Of a stretch of DNA of 64,000 nucleotides, positions 54,681 through 64,000 are shown in pieces (position 1 is the stretch's first letter; each line of letters opens with the position of its first letter). The notes under the pieces were generated by a model. The model made no database searches. It had not been told where the DNA came from and saw only the letters and a list, made by a program, of their open reading frames with translations. The translations under genes and the position numbers were made by a program. The DNA is taken from positions 1 to 64,000 of the forward strand of contig NZ_AUGF01000015.1 of assembly GCF_000426885.1 (NCBI RefSeq). Direction: 5' to 3'. The DNA comes from Moraxella caprae DSM 19149. Its GTDB lineage: Bacteria; Pseudomonadota; Gammaproteobacteria; Pseudomonadales; Moraxellaceae.

Positions 54681-56135
54681 ATGACTGACCCAAACAAACC
54701 AAGCTCCCATGAACACGTTCCAGAGCTGACCTTAGATACTGATTTTACAGCTGGCGACAATCAAGAAACACCATCGGGTGTCATTACCAAAGACGCCATC
54801 AAAGGCATGATTATTTTTGCCGTCGCCGCCATCGTCTCCATCATATTATATCACGTCATGCCGTTTGGCACTGACGTCAATAAAGGCTTAGCGATACTTG
54901 TCTTTATCGGCACTTTATGGCTGACCGAAGCCATCCACGTCACCGCCACCGCCATCTTAGTGCCGATTCTTGCGGTGTTGATTGGCGTGCCTGAATTTGA
55001 CACCAAAAAAGCTTTGGCAAGTTTTGCCGACCCCATCATCTTTGTGTTCTTTGGCGGTTTTGCCCTTGCAGCCACGTTGCACGTACAAAAACTTGACCGA
55101 AAAATCGCTTTTGGCTTGGTCAAACTGGCAGGGGGCAAGCTGGGCTTAGCAGTGTTTTACATCTTCTTTGCCACCGCCATGTTATCCATGTGGATTAGCA
55201 ATACCGCCACCGCCGCCATGATGTTGCCCTTGGCATTGGGACTGTTGGGGCAGATTGACAAAGAAAAAGACCGCTCTACCTTTTTATTCGTCCTGCTGGG
55301 GATTGCTTACTGTGCCAGCATCGGCGGTCTAGGGACAATGATCGGCTCCCCACCCAACGGGATTGCCGCCAAAGCACTGGATTTAAGCTTTGTTGAATGG
55401 ATGAAATTTGGCGTACCCATGATGCTTGTCATGCTCCCTGCCTTGCTCGGGGCAATGTACATCTTTTTAAAACCCAATCTCAAACAAACCGTGGTCATGA
55501 CCGATGAAGTCATTCCATGGACAATATCACGCATTTTGACTGTTATCATATTTGTGGTCACTGCCATTTCATGGATTTTTGGCAAACAGCTTGGCGAGAT
55601 GTTCGCCTTTAAATCCCCCGACACCGTCATCGCTCTATCAGCGGCAGTTGCGGTGCTTGCCTGCGGCTTGGTTAGCTGGAAACAAGTGTCTGATAATACC
55701 GACTGGGGCGTACTCATGCTCTTTGGTGGCGGTATTGCCCTATCCAATATCATGAAAGAATCGGGTGCCTCTGCCTTGCTTGGCGAACAAATCGCTGGTG
55801 CCTTGTCGGTTGCCCCGATATTTGTGGTTATCTTGGTCATCACAGCATTCATCATTTTCTTGACCGAATTTACCTCAAACACCGCCTCTGCTGCCCTGCT
55901 TGTGCCACTATTTGCTCCGATTGGTGTACAGCTTGGACTGCCCCCCGAAGCCTTAATCATGGTCATCGGTATCGGTGCTTCTTGTGCCTTTATGCTACCT
56001 GTTGCCACCCCACCCAATGCCATCGTCATGGGGACAGGCTACATCAAGCAAAAAGAGATGATGAGTGTTGGATTTATTCTAAACTTGGTATCCATCGCCA
56101 TCGTCACAATATGGGCCTTCTTCTTCCTAAGATAA
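54681..56135 (+). CDS. DASS/SLC13-family anion symporter (dicarboxylate, citrate or sulfate)
   Basis: Inner-membrane sodium-coupled carrier of 484 residues with an acidic, soluble N-terminus of about 37 residues and some eleven helices. The two inverted-repeat SNT motifs of the family are intact: MWISNTATAAMMLPLALGL near residue 172 and EFTSNTASAALLVPLFAPI near residue 395. These residues bind sodium and the anion carboxylates. It has its own ATG with AAAGGA and a strong terminator. pckG follows on the same strand. Di- or tricarboxylate uptake would suit the neighbouring gluconeogenic gene, but the substrate cannot be read directly. Confidence 0.88.
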   Translation: MTDPNKPSSHEHVPELTLDTDFTAGDNQETPSGVITKDAIKGMIIFAVAAIVSIILYHVMPFGTDVNKGLAILVFIGTLWLTEAIHVTATAILVPILAVLIGVPEFDTKKALASFADPIIFVFFGGFALAATLHVQKLDRKIAFGLVKLAGGKLGLAVFYIFFATAMLSMWISNTATAAMMLPLALGLLGQIDKEKDRSTFLFVLLGIAYCASIGGLGTMIGSPPNGIAAKALDLSFVEWMKFGVPMMLVMLPALLGAMYIFLKPNLKQTVVMTDEVIPWTISRILTVIIFVVTAISWIFGKQLGEMFAFKSPDTVIALSAAVAVLACGLVSWKQVSDNTDWGVLMLFGGGIALSNIMKESGASALLGEQIAGALSVAPIFVVILVITAFIIFLTEFTSNTASAALLVPLFAPIGVQLGLPPEALIMVIGIGASCAFMLPVATPPNAIVMGTGYIKQKEMMSVGFILNLVSIAIVTIWAFFFLR

Positions 56136-56151
56136 TCCCATATTAACTCGT

Positions 56152-56184
56152 AAAATGAACATGTCGTGATGACATGTTCATTTT
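56152..56184 (+). terminator. Terminator after the anion transporter
   Basis: AAAATGAACATGTC (56152-56165) pairs with GACATGTTCATTTT (56171-56184), followed by more T. The loop is five bases. Confidence 0.85.
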
Positions 56185-56314
56185 TTTTAAAAATAAATTC
56201 ATTTTTAAAAAAAATAAAACTTACAATTTATGGCAAAATATGGTTTAATACCGCAATTTTTTAATTCTGCTGATAAATAGCTTTATCACAGATCCATTTT
56301 TAAGCGAGATTCCC

Positions 56315-58153
56315 ATGACCGCAATCGCCCTAAACACCCCTGATTTTGTCCGCCATCAAGCCATCATTGATTGGGTTGCCGACATCGCCAAACTCACCAA
56401 ACCTGCTCGTATTGAGTGGTGCGACGGCTCACAAGAAGAATACGACCGCCTTATCAATCTGATGATTGACAATGGTACCATGGTCAAGCTAAACCAAGAA
56501 AAACACCCTGATTCTTATTTGGCTTTTTCTGACCCGTCTGATGTGGCTCGTGTCGAAGACCGCACGTTTATTTGTAGTGAAAAAGAGATTGATGCAGGGG
56601 CAACCAACAACTGGAAAGACCCAAATGAGATGCGTGCCATCTTGAACGACAAATTTGACGGCTGTATGGCAGGTCGCACCATGTACGTTGTGCCATTTAG
56701 CATGGGACCACTCGGTAGCCATATCGCCCACATTGGCGTAGAGCTGACCGACAGTCCTTATGTGGTCGTAAGTATGCGTAAAATGGCTCGCATGGGCAAG
56801 GCCGTCTATGACGTGCTAGGTACAGACGGCGAATTTGTGCCATGTGTACACTCTGTTGGCAAGCCTTTGGCAGATGACGAAAAAGACGTGGCATGGCCTT
56901 GCAACGATGACAAATACATCGTTCACTACCCAAAAACCCGTGAAATCTGGTCATTTGGTTCAGGCTATGGCGGTAACGCCCTACTTGGCAAAAAATGCCT
57001 AGCCCTACGCATTGCCTCCGTCATGGGTCGTGAGCAAGGCTGGCTTGCCGAACATATGCTTATCCTAGGCGTAACCAACCCCGAAGGCAAAAAACACTAT
57101 GTGGCAGCCGCCTTCCCATCAGCCTGTGGCAAAACCAACTTTGCCATGCTTATCCCACCAGCAGGCTATGAAGGCTGGAAAGTAGAAACCGTGGGCGATG
57201 ACATTGCTTGGATTAAACCATCAAAAGACGGCAAACTGTACGCCATCAACCCCGAAGCAGGTTTCTTTGGCGTTGCCCCTGGCACCAACACCAAAACCAA
57301 CTCCAACTGCATGGCGTCCTTGTCTCGTGATGTCATCTACACCAACGTTGCCATGACCGAAGACGGCGAAGTATGGTGGGAAGGCAAAACCAAAGAAGTG
57401 CCTGACAATCTCATCAACTGGAAAGGCAAAAAGCATGACGGCACTGAGAAAGCTTCACACCCCAATGCCCGCTTTACCGTATCGGCAAGCCAATGTCCAT
57501 CAATTGACCCCAACTGGGAAAATCCCGAAGGCGTGCCAATCTCTGCCTTTATCTTTGGCGGTCGCCGTGCCGACACCGTGCCACTTATCTCCGAATCCCC
57601 CGATTGGATTGATGGCGTGTACAAAGCTGCCACCATGGGCAGCGAAACCACCGCTGCTGCGGTCGGTCAGCAGGGCGTTGTCCGCCGTGACCCCTTTGCC
57701 ATGCTCCCTTTTGCAGGCTACAACATGGCAGACTACTTCACCAACTGGCTAGACATGGGCGAAAAGTTAGAAAAACTCACCAAAGAGCATGGCACCCAAC
57801 TGCCAAAAATCTTTAAAGTAAACTGGTTCCGCCGTGATGATAATGGCGACTTTGTATGGCCAGGTTTTGGGCAAAATATGCGTGTGCTAGAATGGATCAT
57901 CAACCGCTGTGAAGGTAATGCCAATGCTCATGCCACACCGATTGGGCTTGTACCGACTTACGAAGACTTAAACTGGACTCATTCTGACTTTACCAAAGAC
58001 AACTTCAACACCGTAACCTATCAAGACAAAGATGAATGGCTAAAAGAACTTGATAGCCACAAAGATCTGTTTGATAAATTGGGCGAGCGTATGCCAAAAG
58101 CACTCATCGACCATCAAGCCAAACTACGTCAAGCAGTAGAAAGCGGTATGTAA
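56315..58153 (+). CDS. pckG: Phosphoenolpyruvate carboxykinase (GTP)
   Basis: Converts oxaloacetate to PEP with GTP, the entry step of gluconeogenesis. The 612 residues are typical of the GTP class. Visible motifs are the PEPCK-specific [17 protein letters not shown]-loop near residue 268, MGPLGS with [23 protein letters not shown] near residues 130-160, and the GTP-binding [11 protein letters not shown] stretch near residue 410. It has its own promoter region and a terminator. With the anion carrier, glutamate dehydrogenase and Mqo in the window it supports growth on organic and amino acids. Confidence 0.97.
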   Translation: MTAIALNTPDFVRHQAIIDWVADIAKLTKPARIEWCDGSQEEYDRLINLMIDNGTMVKLNQEKHPDSYLAFSDPSDVARVEDRTFICSEKEIDAGATNNWKDPNEMRAILNDKFDGCMAGRTMYVVPFSMGPLGSHIAHIGVELTDSPYVVVSMRKMARMGKAVYDVLGTDGEFVPCVHSVGKPLADDEKDVAWPCNDDKYIVHYPKTREIWSFGSGYGGNALLGKKCLALRIASVMGREQGWLAEHMLILGVTNPEGKKHYVAAAFPSACGKTNFAMLIPPAGYEGWKVETVGDDIAWIKPSKDGKLYAINPEAGFFGVAPGTNTKTNSNCMASLSRDVIYTNVAMTEDGEVWWEGKTKEVPDNLINWKGKKHDGTEKASHPNARFTVSASQCPSIDPNWENPEGVPISAFIFGGRRADTVPLISESPDWIDGVYKAATMGSETTAAAVGQQGVVRRDPFAMLPFAGYNMADYFTNWLDMGEKLEKLTKEHGTQLPKIFKVNWFRRDDNGDFVWPGFGQNMRVLEWIINRCEGNANAHATPIGLVPTYEDLNWTHSDFTKDNFNTVTYQDKDEWLKELDSHKDLFDKLGERMPKALIDHQAKLRQAVESGM

Positions 58154-58169
58154 TTTGACCAAACAAAAG

Positions 58170-58189
58170 AACGCTCCAACTGGGGCGTT
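58170..58189 (+). terminator. Terminator after pckG
   Basis: AACGCTCC (58170-58177) pairs with GGGGCGTT (58182-58189, one G-U pair), followed by TTTTATTT. It lies 16 bases past the pckG stop. Confidence 0.7.
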
Positions 58190-58237
58190 TTTATTTGGTT
58201 ATAGCTTGCATTGTGTTAAATAAAATTTTAAAACATT

Positions 58238-58265
58238 AAAAATAGCCCATATTTGGACTATTTTT
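58238..58265 (-). terminator. Terminator after tpx
   Basis: AAAAATAGCCC (58238-58248) pairs with GGACTATTTTT (58255-58265, one G-U pair). On the minus strand a T-rich tail follows, 18 bases past the tpx stop. Confidence 0.65.
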
Positions 58266-58282
58266 TAAGCAAACCAAATAAA

Positions 58283-58786
58283 TCAAGCCAAAGATGCCAA
58301 CGCCTTATCATAATCAGGCTCACTCTTAATCTCTGGCACAAGCTCGCTATGCAATACTTTGTTATCGGCATCTAGCACAATGACCGCACGAGCGGTTAGC
58401 CCTGCCAATGCTCCTGATGTCATGGCAACGCCAAGAGTTTTGGCGATGTCATCATTTCTAAAAGCGGACAAAGTTTTGACATTGTCAAGCCCTTCTGCCC
58501 CACAAAAACGGGCTTGAGCAAAGGGCAAATCTGCCGAAATGCACAGTACTACGGTGTTATCAAGCTCGCTTGCTTTTTGGTTGAATACACGCACAGACGT
58601 GGCACAAATGCCTGTGTCAATGCTTGGAAAAATATTTAAAATCTTGCGTTTGCCTGCAAAATCGGACAATTTGACGTCCGCCAAATCATTGCCCACTAAG
58701 ACAAAATCAGCGACCGTCTCGCCCACTTTGGCAAACTCACCTGCCACATCAACGGCATTGCCACCTAAGGTAATTTGACTGCTCAT
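58283..58786 (-). CDS. tpx: Thiol peroxidase
   Basis: Peroxiredoxin of the atypical 2-Cys Tpx type that reduces hydrogen and alkyl peroxides using thioredoxin. The peroxidatic cysteine is in [16 protein letters not shown] near residue 60 and the resolving cysteine in [12 protein letters not shown] near residue 94, both at E. coli Tpx positions. Of two possible starts, the ATG at 58786 has AGGAG at six bases and was chosen over the GTG two codons upstream. At 167 residues it is the expected length. It is monocistronic. Confidence 0.95.
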   Translation of the reverse strand: MSSQITLGGNAVDVAGEFAKVGETVADFVLVGNDLADVKLSDFAGKRKILNIFPSIDTGICATSVRVFNQKASELDNTVVLCISADLPFAQARFCGAEGLDNVKTLSAFRNDDIAKTLGVAMTSGALAGLTARAVIVLDADNKVLHSELVPEIKSEPDYDKALASLA

Positions 58787-58866
58787 ACGCACTCCTATTT
58801 ATTGATAAAGGGATAACCTATATTACTGTGCTTTGGGATAAAATGCAAACCATCTACACCTTTTAA

Positions 58867-59733
58867 TTACAAAAATTTGGTAATCAGTCGCAATGGCAAA
58901 TATTTCATGCCCAGCCCAATCGGTAGCCACGGCCACGCAGGGACATAGGCTTCATCTACTTTGGCTTCAATGGCTTTGACAATCACGTCTGCCCCTTCGT
59001 CTTCTTCGACTTCAAAGGGCAGATATTTTGCCCCGATATTTAGGTCGGTACGCACATAACCAGGGTAAATGGTGGACACTGTAATCGGCAATTTTTCAGT
59101 AATGGTATCAGCACGTATCCCCTCAGCAAGAGCCGCAAGTCCTGCTTTGGCAGCAGCGTAAGTCGTCAAATGTCTTGGCAGTCCACGCACCGCAGACATA
59201 CTGGATATGACAACCAAATGACCGCTATTTTGACGGCGGAATATTTGCATGGCAGACTCACACTGAGCAAGGGCGGAGATGAAGTTGGTCTCGGCGGTGG
59301 CACGATTTATCGCAAATCGCCCATGCCCAATCACGCGACTGTCGCCCACGCCTGCGTTCACAATGATTTTGTCAAGCGTACCGCCGTCACTTTCCACGTC
59401 TTTGGCAAACTCTTCAAACACGGCAAACACATCATCGTATACCGTAACATCCAGCGTACGCACATAGACTTTAATACCAAATTCTTTTTCTAGCTCAGTT
59501 TTCAGAGTCTCCAAGCGGTCAAGTCGTCTGGCACAAATCGCCAAATCATACCCCAAAAAGGCAAATTTCTTTGCCATCATCGCCCCAAGCCCCGAGCTTG
59601 CCCCTGTAATCAGTACCGTTTTGCCTTGACCGATACCACGAATGTCATTTAAATCTTTGATTTTACTAAATTTATTGGCAACCACTCGTCCGAATTTATC
59701 GGCTTTGGCAAAGGCTTCTTCCAGTTTTTTCAT
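58867..59733 (-). CDS. Short-chain dehydrogenase/reductase family oxidoreductase
   Basis: A 288-residue classical SDR. Cofactor motif TGASSGLGAMMAKKFA lies near residue 42 after an N-terminal extension of about 35 residues, VNAGVG near residue 125, and the catalytic set SSMSAVRGLPRHLTTYAAAKAGLAA near residues 173-197. Segments near the C-terminus (AKYLPFEVEEDEGADVIVKAIEA) resemble SDRs of fatty-acyl metabolism or cell-envelope synthesis, but the substrate is unknown. It stands between tpx and sohB on the same strand, separated from sohB by a terminator. Confidence 0.82.
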   Translation of the reverse strand: MKKLEEAFAKADKFGRVVANKFSKIKDLNDIRGIGQGKTVLITGASSGLGAMMAKKFAFLGYDLAICARRLDRLETLKTELEKEFGIKVYVRTLDVTVYDDVFAVFEEFAKDVESDGGTLDKIIVNAGVGDSRVIGHGRFAINRATAETNFISALAQCESAMQIFRRQNSGHLVVISSMSAVRGLPRHLTTYAAAKAGLAALAEGIRADTITEKLPITVSTIYPGYVRTDLNIGAKYLPFEVEEDEGADVIVKAIEAKVDEAYVPAWPWLPIGLGMKYLPLRLITKFL

Positions 59734-59766
59734 AAATAACCCAAATCACACGTTAAAATCAATAAA

Positions 59767-59792
59767 AAAGCGAACAACCATTGTCCGCTTTT
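59767..59792 (-). terminator. Terminator after sohB
   Basis: AAAAGCGAACAA (59767-59778) pairs with TTGTCCGCTTTT (59781-59792) with one mismatch. On the minus strand TTTTTTATT follows. Confidence 0.7.
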
Positions 59793-59876
59793 AAAAAGTT
59801 GAATGGCTTATTTTACACCATTTTTATCAAAATTTTAAGTAAAATGATGTGTACATTCAATCACTTGCAAGACTCT

Positions 59877-60860
59877 TTAAGGATGTTGATATTTGGCAAG
59901 CTGTTCGCCCACCGATGACATCATGTGTCCGACCATCTCGCCCATCTTTACGCCCACCTGCTCAGACAGTCCCAATTTTTCTGCCAAAGTCGGCTTGGTG
60001 CGAGTATGTAGCACAAATACATCACGCTCTTTCATCAGTTCTAGCACATAGGCATCAGACGTGCCAATCTCATCAACAAGCCCCAAATCCAAAGCATCCT
60101 GCCCAAACCAAATCTCGCCTGTGGCAATCTTCTCCACATCTAGGCTTGGGCGGTGCGTTTTGACAAAGGTTTTAAACAACTCATGAATGCGGTCAATGTC
60201 CGCTTGGTGCTTGGCACGGTCTTCATCGTCATTTTCGCCAAACATGGTAACGGTACGCTTGTACTCGCCTGCGGTAAACTGCTCAAAATCCACATCATGC
60301 TTTTTGAGCAACTTATGAAAATTAGGGAGCTGGCTTACCACACCCACCGAGCCGATGACCGCAAAGTCGCTGGCGATAATTTTATCCGCCACGCACGCCA
60401 TCATATAGCCACCACTTGCCGAGATTTTATCCACGCAGACAGTTAGCGTAAGCCCCGCCTCTTTTAGGCGAGCCAATTGCGAGCTTGCCAAACCATAAGC
60501 ATTAACCTGTCCGCCACCGCTCTCTAAGCGTATCACCACTTCATCGCCTGATTTTGCCGAGCTGATAATCACGCTAATTTCTTCACGCAGATGAGCCACC
60601 GCAGATGCTTTAATGTCGCCGTCAAAATCTAGCACAAATACACTTTTATCACTACTCTTACTTTTGTCGTCCGTCTTGTCTTTTTTGTCTTTTGCCTTGT
60701 CTTTGGCTTTTTTGCACAATTTGCCAAACAGACCGCATTTTTTGTCGTCTTTTTGGCTGTTTTTTAGAGCGTCTTTGAGTTGCCCTTGGCGTTTGTCTTG
60801 GAGCTTATTAAGATGAATAATGGACAATTCGGTGGGTTTTTTTGATGAATGAAATAGCAT
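59877..60860 (-). CDS. sohB: SohB-family serine protease lacking the N-terminal membrane anchor
   Basis: A protease of the signal-peptide-peptidase (ClpP-fold, Ser/Lys dyad) family, 327 residues. The catalytic serine lies in VDKISASGGYMMACVAD near residue 147 and the lysine in AGEYKRTVTMFGEN near residue 199. E. coli SohB begins with a membrane helix. Here the protein starts just after that point (KKPTELSIIHLNKLQ corresponds to the post-helix part), followed by a Lys/Asp-rich linker and then the VFVLDFDGDIKA core. An in-frame stop lies about nine codons upstream, so no longer start exists. It may work in the cytoplasm or attach by charge. cvrA lies 63 bases upstream on the same strand. Confidence 0.88.
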   Translation of the reverse strand: MLFHSSKKPTELSIIHLNKLQDKRQGQLKDALKNSQKDDKKCGLFGKLCKKAKDKAKDKKDKTDDKSKSSDKSVFVLDFDGDIKASAVAHLREEISVIISSAKSGDEVVIRLESGGGQVNAYGLASSQLARLKEAGLTLTVCVDKISASGGYMMACVADKIIASDFAVIGSVGVVSQLPNFHKLLKKHDVDFEQFTAGEYKRTVTMFGENDDEDRAKHQADIDRIHELFKTFVKTHRPSLDVEKIATGEIWFGQDALDLGLVDEIGTSDAYVLELMKERDVFVLHTRTKPTLAEKLGLSEQVGVKMGEMVGHMMSSVGEQLAKYQHP

Positions 60861-60923
60861 GGTTTTACCTTTAATTGATAAATTTTAAAAAAAATGGGGT
60901 TTGTTTGGCGTTTTAAAAGCCCC

Positions 60924-62786
60924 TTATTCCTTTTTGACCGTATTTTTTAGCCCCACGCCACGCAGTCTGCCCCGATTGTCCACATCACGCACAATAAGAC
61001 TCCAATGATCATTGAGTCGCACCTTATCGCCACTGACAGGTTCGGCATGGAAATGACTTAGCATATACTCTTCGATGGTCTCATTTTTGTGCTTATCAAA
61101 TATCTCAATCAACTCATCATCAATCCCGCCAAGCGTTGATTTGGGTGGGGTAAATACTTCAAAAAAATCAAAGGGCATTTTTTTGGTAGACTTGGACGTG
61201 CTGGATCGGTCGGTTTTGAGTAAGGATTGCCCACCGCTAAAAAACGGCAAATCGGCAATTTTGATGTGGGGAGACAGCAGCCAATCGCCATAAAACTCGC
61301 TTGTTTTTTGGTATTGGGTGGCGGAATTGTTAAAAATCTTTGCCACAGAGCTGGCATTATCCCCACTCATGGCATACCACACCACATCGCCCGCCCGCAA
61401 TGCTGTGTCGTCATTGACAACAAGCAAATGCTCATTTCGTACCACCGCAAACAAATTGACATCCTTGGCATTAAAACGGCTTGAGATATTGACAGGGTGT
61501 CGCCCCACGGCAAACGCCCCCTTACCCACTTCAAATTCATAAAGCGTAATATTGGCATGGTCGCTCACCCAAATCTCATGCTCCGCCTTTGGCTCGCTAT
61601 CGGTTGGCACCCACACCCCAAAGGCTCGGGACATAAAGGGAATGGTCGCCCCTTGGGCAAGTAGCGACAAAATCACAAGCCCAAAGGCGATGTTAAATGC
61701 CAAATTGGCTTGGGGAACTGCCATCATAATCGGGATAATGGCAAGGGTAATCGGCACTGCCCCACGCAGTCCCACCCACGAGATAAAGCCAATTTCACGC
61801 CAATTAAACCCAAAAAGCAAAAGGCTTGTCATGACCGCAAACGGGCGAGCGACAAACAACAAAAACAAAAACACAATCAAAGAATAATGCCACACTTGCA
61901 AAAGACTAGATGGCGTAACCAGCAGCCCCAGCACCACAAACAGCACCGCCTGCGATAGCCACGCAAAACTGTCCATGACCCGAAGGACGTGTTCGGTGGC
62001 ACGCACTTTGGTATTACCAATCGCCACGCCTGTCAAATACACCGCCAAAAATCCCGAACCGCCTAGCAGGTTGGTTGCCCCAAACACCGCCATGCCTGCT
62101 GACATAATCAAAATGGCATACATACCGTCCGCCAAATGCACCTTGGGGAGCAGTTTTGACAGCACAAAACCCGACACCACGCCCATGACCAGCCCCACGC
62201 CAATTTGGGTGGCAAGTAGCGACAAAATCGTCCAGATTGTTTGGCTTTCGGGGTCAAGGTTTAGGGCAATCATGACCGTAACAAGCAAAATTGCCAAGGG
62301 GTCGTTCGCCCCCGATTCAAGTTCAAGCGTTGCTTGCACACGGTCGTTGAGCTTAACTCCACCATTTCTAAGCAGGCTAAAAACGGCTGCCGCATCGGTA
62401 CTGCCCACGATGGCGGCAATCAACAGCCCAAGTCGCCAGTCCACCCCCAAAAGATAGGCAATAAACACCCCAAGCGTCAAAACAGTCGCCACAACGCCCC
62501 AAGTAGCAAGGGTAACGGCGGGTTTTAGCCCCACCCGAAACGAATTAAGGGACGTTCTAAGCCCCCCATCAAGCAAAATGCACGCAAGGGCAGCTTGTCC
62601 GATAAAATTGGCAAGGGCATACTGCTCAAACTCAATCCCCAAAATCCCTTCTTCGCCTGCCAACACACCCACGCCCAAAAAGAATAACAACAAAGGCACG
62701 CCCAAACGAGCCGATAACTGGCTTGTCATAATACTTACAAAAATCAGCACTGCCGAGACAAGGTACAAAATATTTAGGGTGTCCAT
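60924..62786 (-). CDS. cvrA: K+/H+ antiporter of the CvrA/NhaP2 type
   Basis: Inner-membrane cation/proton antiporter (CPA1 group) of about 620 residues with twelve helices over the first 390. The ion-binding region is in ALECILLDGGLRTSLNSFR and LESGANDPLAILLVTVMIAL, the second being the conserved acidic-Asn-Asp site near residue 155. A TrkA-C (RCK) regulatory domain follows near residues 405-485, and a CorC/HlyC-type transporter-associated domain closes the protein. The ATG at 62786 has AGGAG at five bases and is preferred to a GTG just before it. It should move K+ out for protons and protect against alkaline or low-osmolarity stress. sohB follows closely. Confidence 0.9.
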   Translation of the reverse strand: MDTLNILYLVSAVLIFVSIMTSQLSARLGVPLLLFFLGVGVLAGEEGILGIEFEQYALANFIGQAALACILLDGGLRTSLNSFRVGLKPAVTLATWGVVATVLTLGVFIAYLLGVDWRLGLLIAAIVGSTDAAAVFSLLRNGGVKLNDRVQATLELESGANDPLAILLVTVMIALNLDPESQTIWTILSLLATQIGVGLVMGVVSGFVLSKLLPKVHLADGMYAILIMSAGMAVFGATNLLGGSGFLAVYLTGVAIGNTKVRATEHVLRVMDSFAWLSQAVLFVVLGLLVTPSSLLQVWHYSLIVFLFLLFVARPFAVMTSLLLFGFNWREIGFISWVGLRGAVPITLAIIPIMMAVPQANLAFNIAFGLVILSLLAQGATIPFMSRAFGVWVPTDSEPKAEHEIWVSDHANITLYEFEVGKGAFAVGRHPVNISSRFNAKDVNLFAVVRNEHLLVVNDDTALRAGDVVWYAMSGDNASSVAKIFNNSATQYQKTSEFYGDWLLSPHIKIADLPFFSGGQSLLKTDRSSTSKSTKKMPFDFFEVFTPPKSTLGGIDDELIEIFDKHKNETIEEYMLSHFHAEPVSGDKVRLNDHWSLIVRDVDNRGRLRGVGLKNTVKKE

Positions 62787-62994
62787 CACGCTCCTTTTTG
62801 AGTTGGGTAATTTGTGGGCAAAACTTGACAGCAGTCAATCATCAAAAATCAGTCAAAAAGATTAATTGTAACACAAAATCGCCCCAAACGTGCCAATTTT
62901 TGTCCAAGAATAACTCCAAAAAACCAAACGCAAAAACCAAACAAAGGAGCTACTTGCCCGCTTATGCTACTTTGACAAATTTTTACAAAAAAAC

Positions 62995-63023
62995 TTGCCC
63001 AAATTGCATTTTAAAGGCATAAT
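62995..63023 (+). promoter_or_regulatory. Candidate aspS promoter
   Basis: TTGCCC (62995-63000), a 17-base spacer and CATAAT (63018-63023) give a fair sigma-70 match, ending 58 bases before the aspS ATG. It is a prediction by eye. Confidence 0.5.
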
Positions 63024-63081
63024 AGCAGGTTTGAACCATTTTACTTTTAAAATTTAAAGCAACTTTCAAAAAGGCAAATTT

Positions 63082-64000
63082 ATGGCAATTCGCACAGAAT
63101 ATTGCGGTAGTGTTACCGAAAGCTACATTGACCAAACCATTACCGTTGTCGGCTGGGTGCACCGCCGAAGAGACCACGGGGGCGTGATTTTCTTGGACAT
63201 GAGAGACCGAGATGGACTGTTGCAAGTCGTCATCGACCCCGACACGCCAGAAGCCTTTGCCACTGCTGATAAGGCACGTTCTGAATTTATCCTAAAAATC
63301 ACAGGGCGTGTGCGTAAAAGATACGAAGGCACCCAAAACCCCAACATGAAAAGCGGTCAAATTGAACTTCTTGCCAAAGAAATTGAAACCCTTGCCACGA
63401 GCGAAACGCCACCATTTCCACTAAACGATGATTTTAGCAACGTCTCAGAAGAGCTACGCCTAAAATACCGTTTCCTTGATATTCGCCGTCCTGAAATGCT
63501 TGACCGCTTGCGTTTTCGCTCAAAGGTTACAAGCCTAATCCGCAACTACCTAGACGAGCATGGCTTTTTGGACGTTGAAACGCCTATCCTAACCCGTGCC
63601 ACCCCAGAAGGGGCAAGGGATTATTTGGTGCCAAGCCGTGTGTCTAATGGCGAGTTTTATGCCCTGCCACAGTCGCCACAGCTATTCAAACAGCTTCTTA
63701 TGGTAGGCGGTATTGACCGTTATTATCAAATCGCCAAGTGCTTTCGTGATGAAGATTTGCGTGCCGACCGTCAGCCAGAGTTTACCCAAATTGACATCGA
63801 GACATCGTTCCTTGATGACAACGACATCATGGACTTAATGGAAGGCATGACTGTTAAGCTGTTTGACGAACTTTTGGGCGTAAAATTTGACAAATTCCAG
63901 CGTATGCCGTATAGCGAAGCCATGCGTGATTATGCCTCCGACAAGCCTGATTTGCGTATTCCATTAAAACTTGTGGACGTGGCGGACATCATGCAAAACG
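63082..64000 (+). CDS. aspS: Aspartyl-tRNA synthetase, N-terminal half (runs off the window)
   Basis: Attaches aspartate to its tRNA. The visible 306 residues cover the OB-fold anticodon-binding domain ([26 protein letters not shown]), the class II motif 1 region ([51 protein letters not shown]) and motif 2 ([18 protein letters not shown]). The start ATG follows AAGG. The full enzyme should be about 590-600 residues, so the rest lies beyond the right edge. Whether it is the discriminating or the Asp/Asn (non-discriminating) form is not clear by eye. Confidence 0.97.
   Translation, partial: MAIRTEYCGSVTESYIDQTITVVGWVHRRRDHGGVIFLDMRDRDGLLQVVIDPDTPEAFATADKARSEFILKITGRVRKRYEGTQNPNMKSGQIELLAKEIETLATSETPPFPLNDDFSNVSEELRLKYRFLDIRRPEMLDRLRFRSKVTSLIRNYLDEHGFLDVETPILTRATPEGARDYLVPSRVSNGEFYALPQSPQLFKQLLMVGGIDRYYQIAKCFRDEDLRADRQPEFTQIDIETSFLDDNDIMDLMEGMTVKLFDELLGVKFDKFQRMPYSEAMRDYASDKPDLRIPLKLVDVADIMQN

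Noticed and set aside
55307-56029. A 240-codon frame antisense to the anion transporter gene
   Set aside because: It lies wholly within a well-supported gene on the other strand and reads as low-complexity Ser/Thr/Met, a typical shadow frame.
1-64000. CRISPR array, prophage or toxin-antitoxin system
   Set aside because: No regularly spaced direct repeats, no phage structural or integrase genes and no paired small toxin-antitoxin frames were seen. All larger frames belong to ordinary metabolic, transport or DNA-repair families.

Overview
The window looks like chromosomal DNA of a Moraxella species or a close relative (Moraxellaceae). This rests on gene content I recognise (a Neisseria/Moraxella-type BfrA/BfrB pair, the roughly 180 kDa NAD-glutamate dehydrogenase, GTP-dependent PEP carboxykinase, membrane-anchored Mqo, a small lipoprotein of a type I associate with Moraxellaceae) and on AT-rich spacers full of short palindromic repeats. 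It is not a database match. I see no rRNA, tRNA, CRISPR array, prophage or intact transposase gene.

Layout. (1) 1-3.5 kb: histidine use, with hutU divergent from its repressor hutC and a truncated YjiH-type transporter behind hutU. (2) 3.5-14.3 kb: NAD-glutamate dehydrogenase, then choline-to-betaine oxidation (betB-betA) divergent from the choline carrier betT, with no betI beside them. (3) 14.5-19.7 kb: a MipA/OmpV porin-like protein, the iron-storage set bfrA-bfrB-bfd, ilvE and a serine hydrolase. (4) 20.2-24.2 kb: a maoC-fabG4-fadA2 lipid cluster bounded by two inverted copies of a repeat. (5) 24.7-29.9 kb: a four-gene peptide/nickel-type ABC importer. (6) 30.1-34.8 kb: mqo (between two direct copies of another repeat), two small lipoproteins and argJ. 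(7) 35-45.4 kb: recC-recB-recD on the minus strand. (8) 46-52.9 kb: dnaE-trmJ and modABC with a short ModC. (9) 53.3-64 kb: a TerD-like gene with xseB, a DASS anion transporter, pckG, tpx, an SDR, sohB without its usual membrane anchor, a CvrA-type K+/H+ antiporter, and the start of aspS.

How the genes fit together. Much of the window feeds carbon and nitrogen from amino and organic acids into central metabolism: urocanate hydratase leads towards glutamate, glutamate dehydrogenase to 2-oxoglutarate, Mqo oxidises malate, the DASS carrier probably brings in di- or tricarboxylates, and PckG starts gluconeogenesis. Betaine synthesis and the K+/H+ antiporter serve osmotic balance. BfrA/BfrB/Bfd store and release iron, Tpx removes peroxides, and RecBCD with XseB handles DNA ends.

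The least ordinary part is the non-coding DNA. At least two terminal-inverted-repeat elements wrap the same inner palindrome, and their copies bracket whole genes or clusters. A separate element upstream of the glutamate dehydrogenase gene has the build of a Neisseria Correia element. Several smaller palindromes recur between genes. No clearly new protein system was found.
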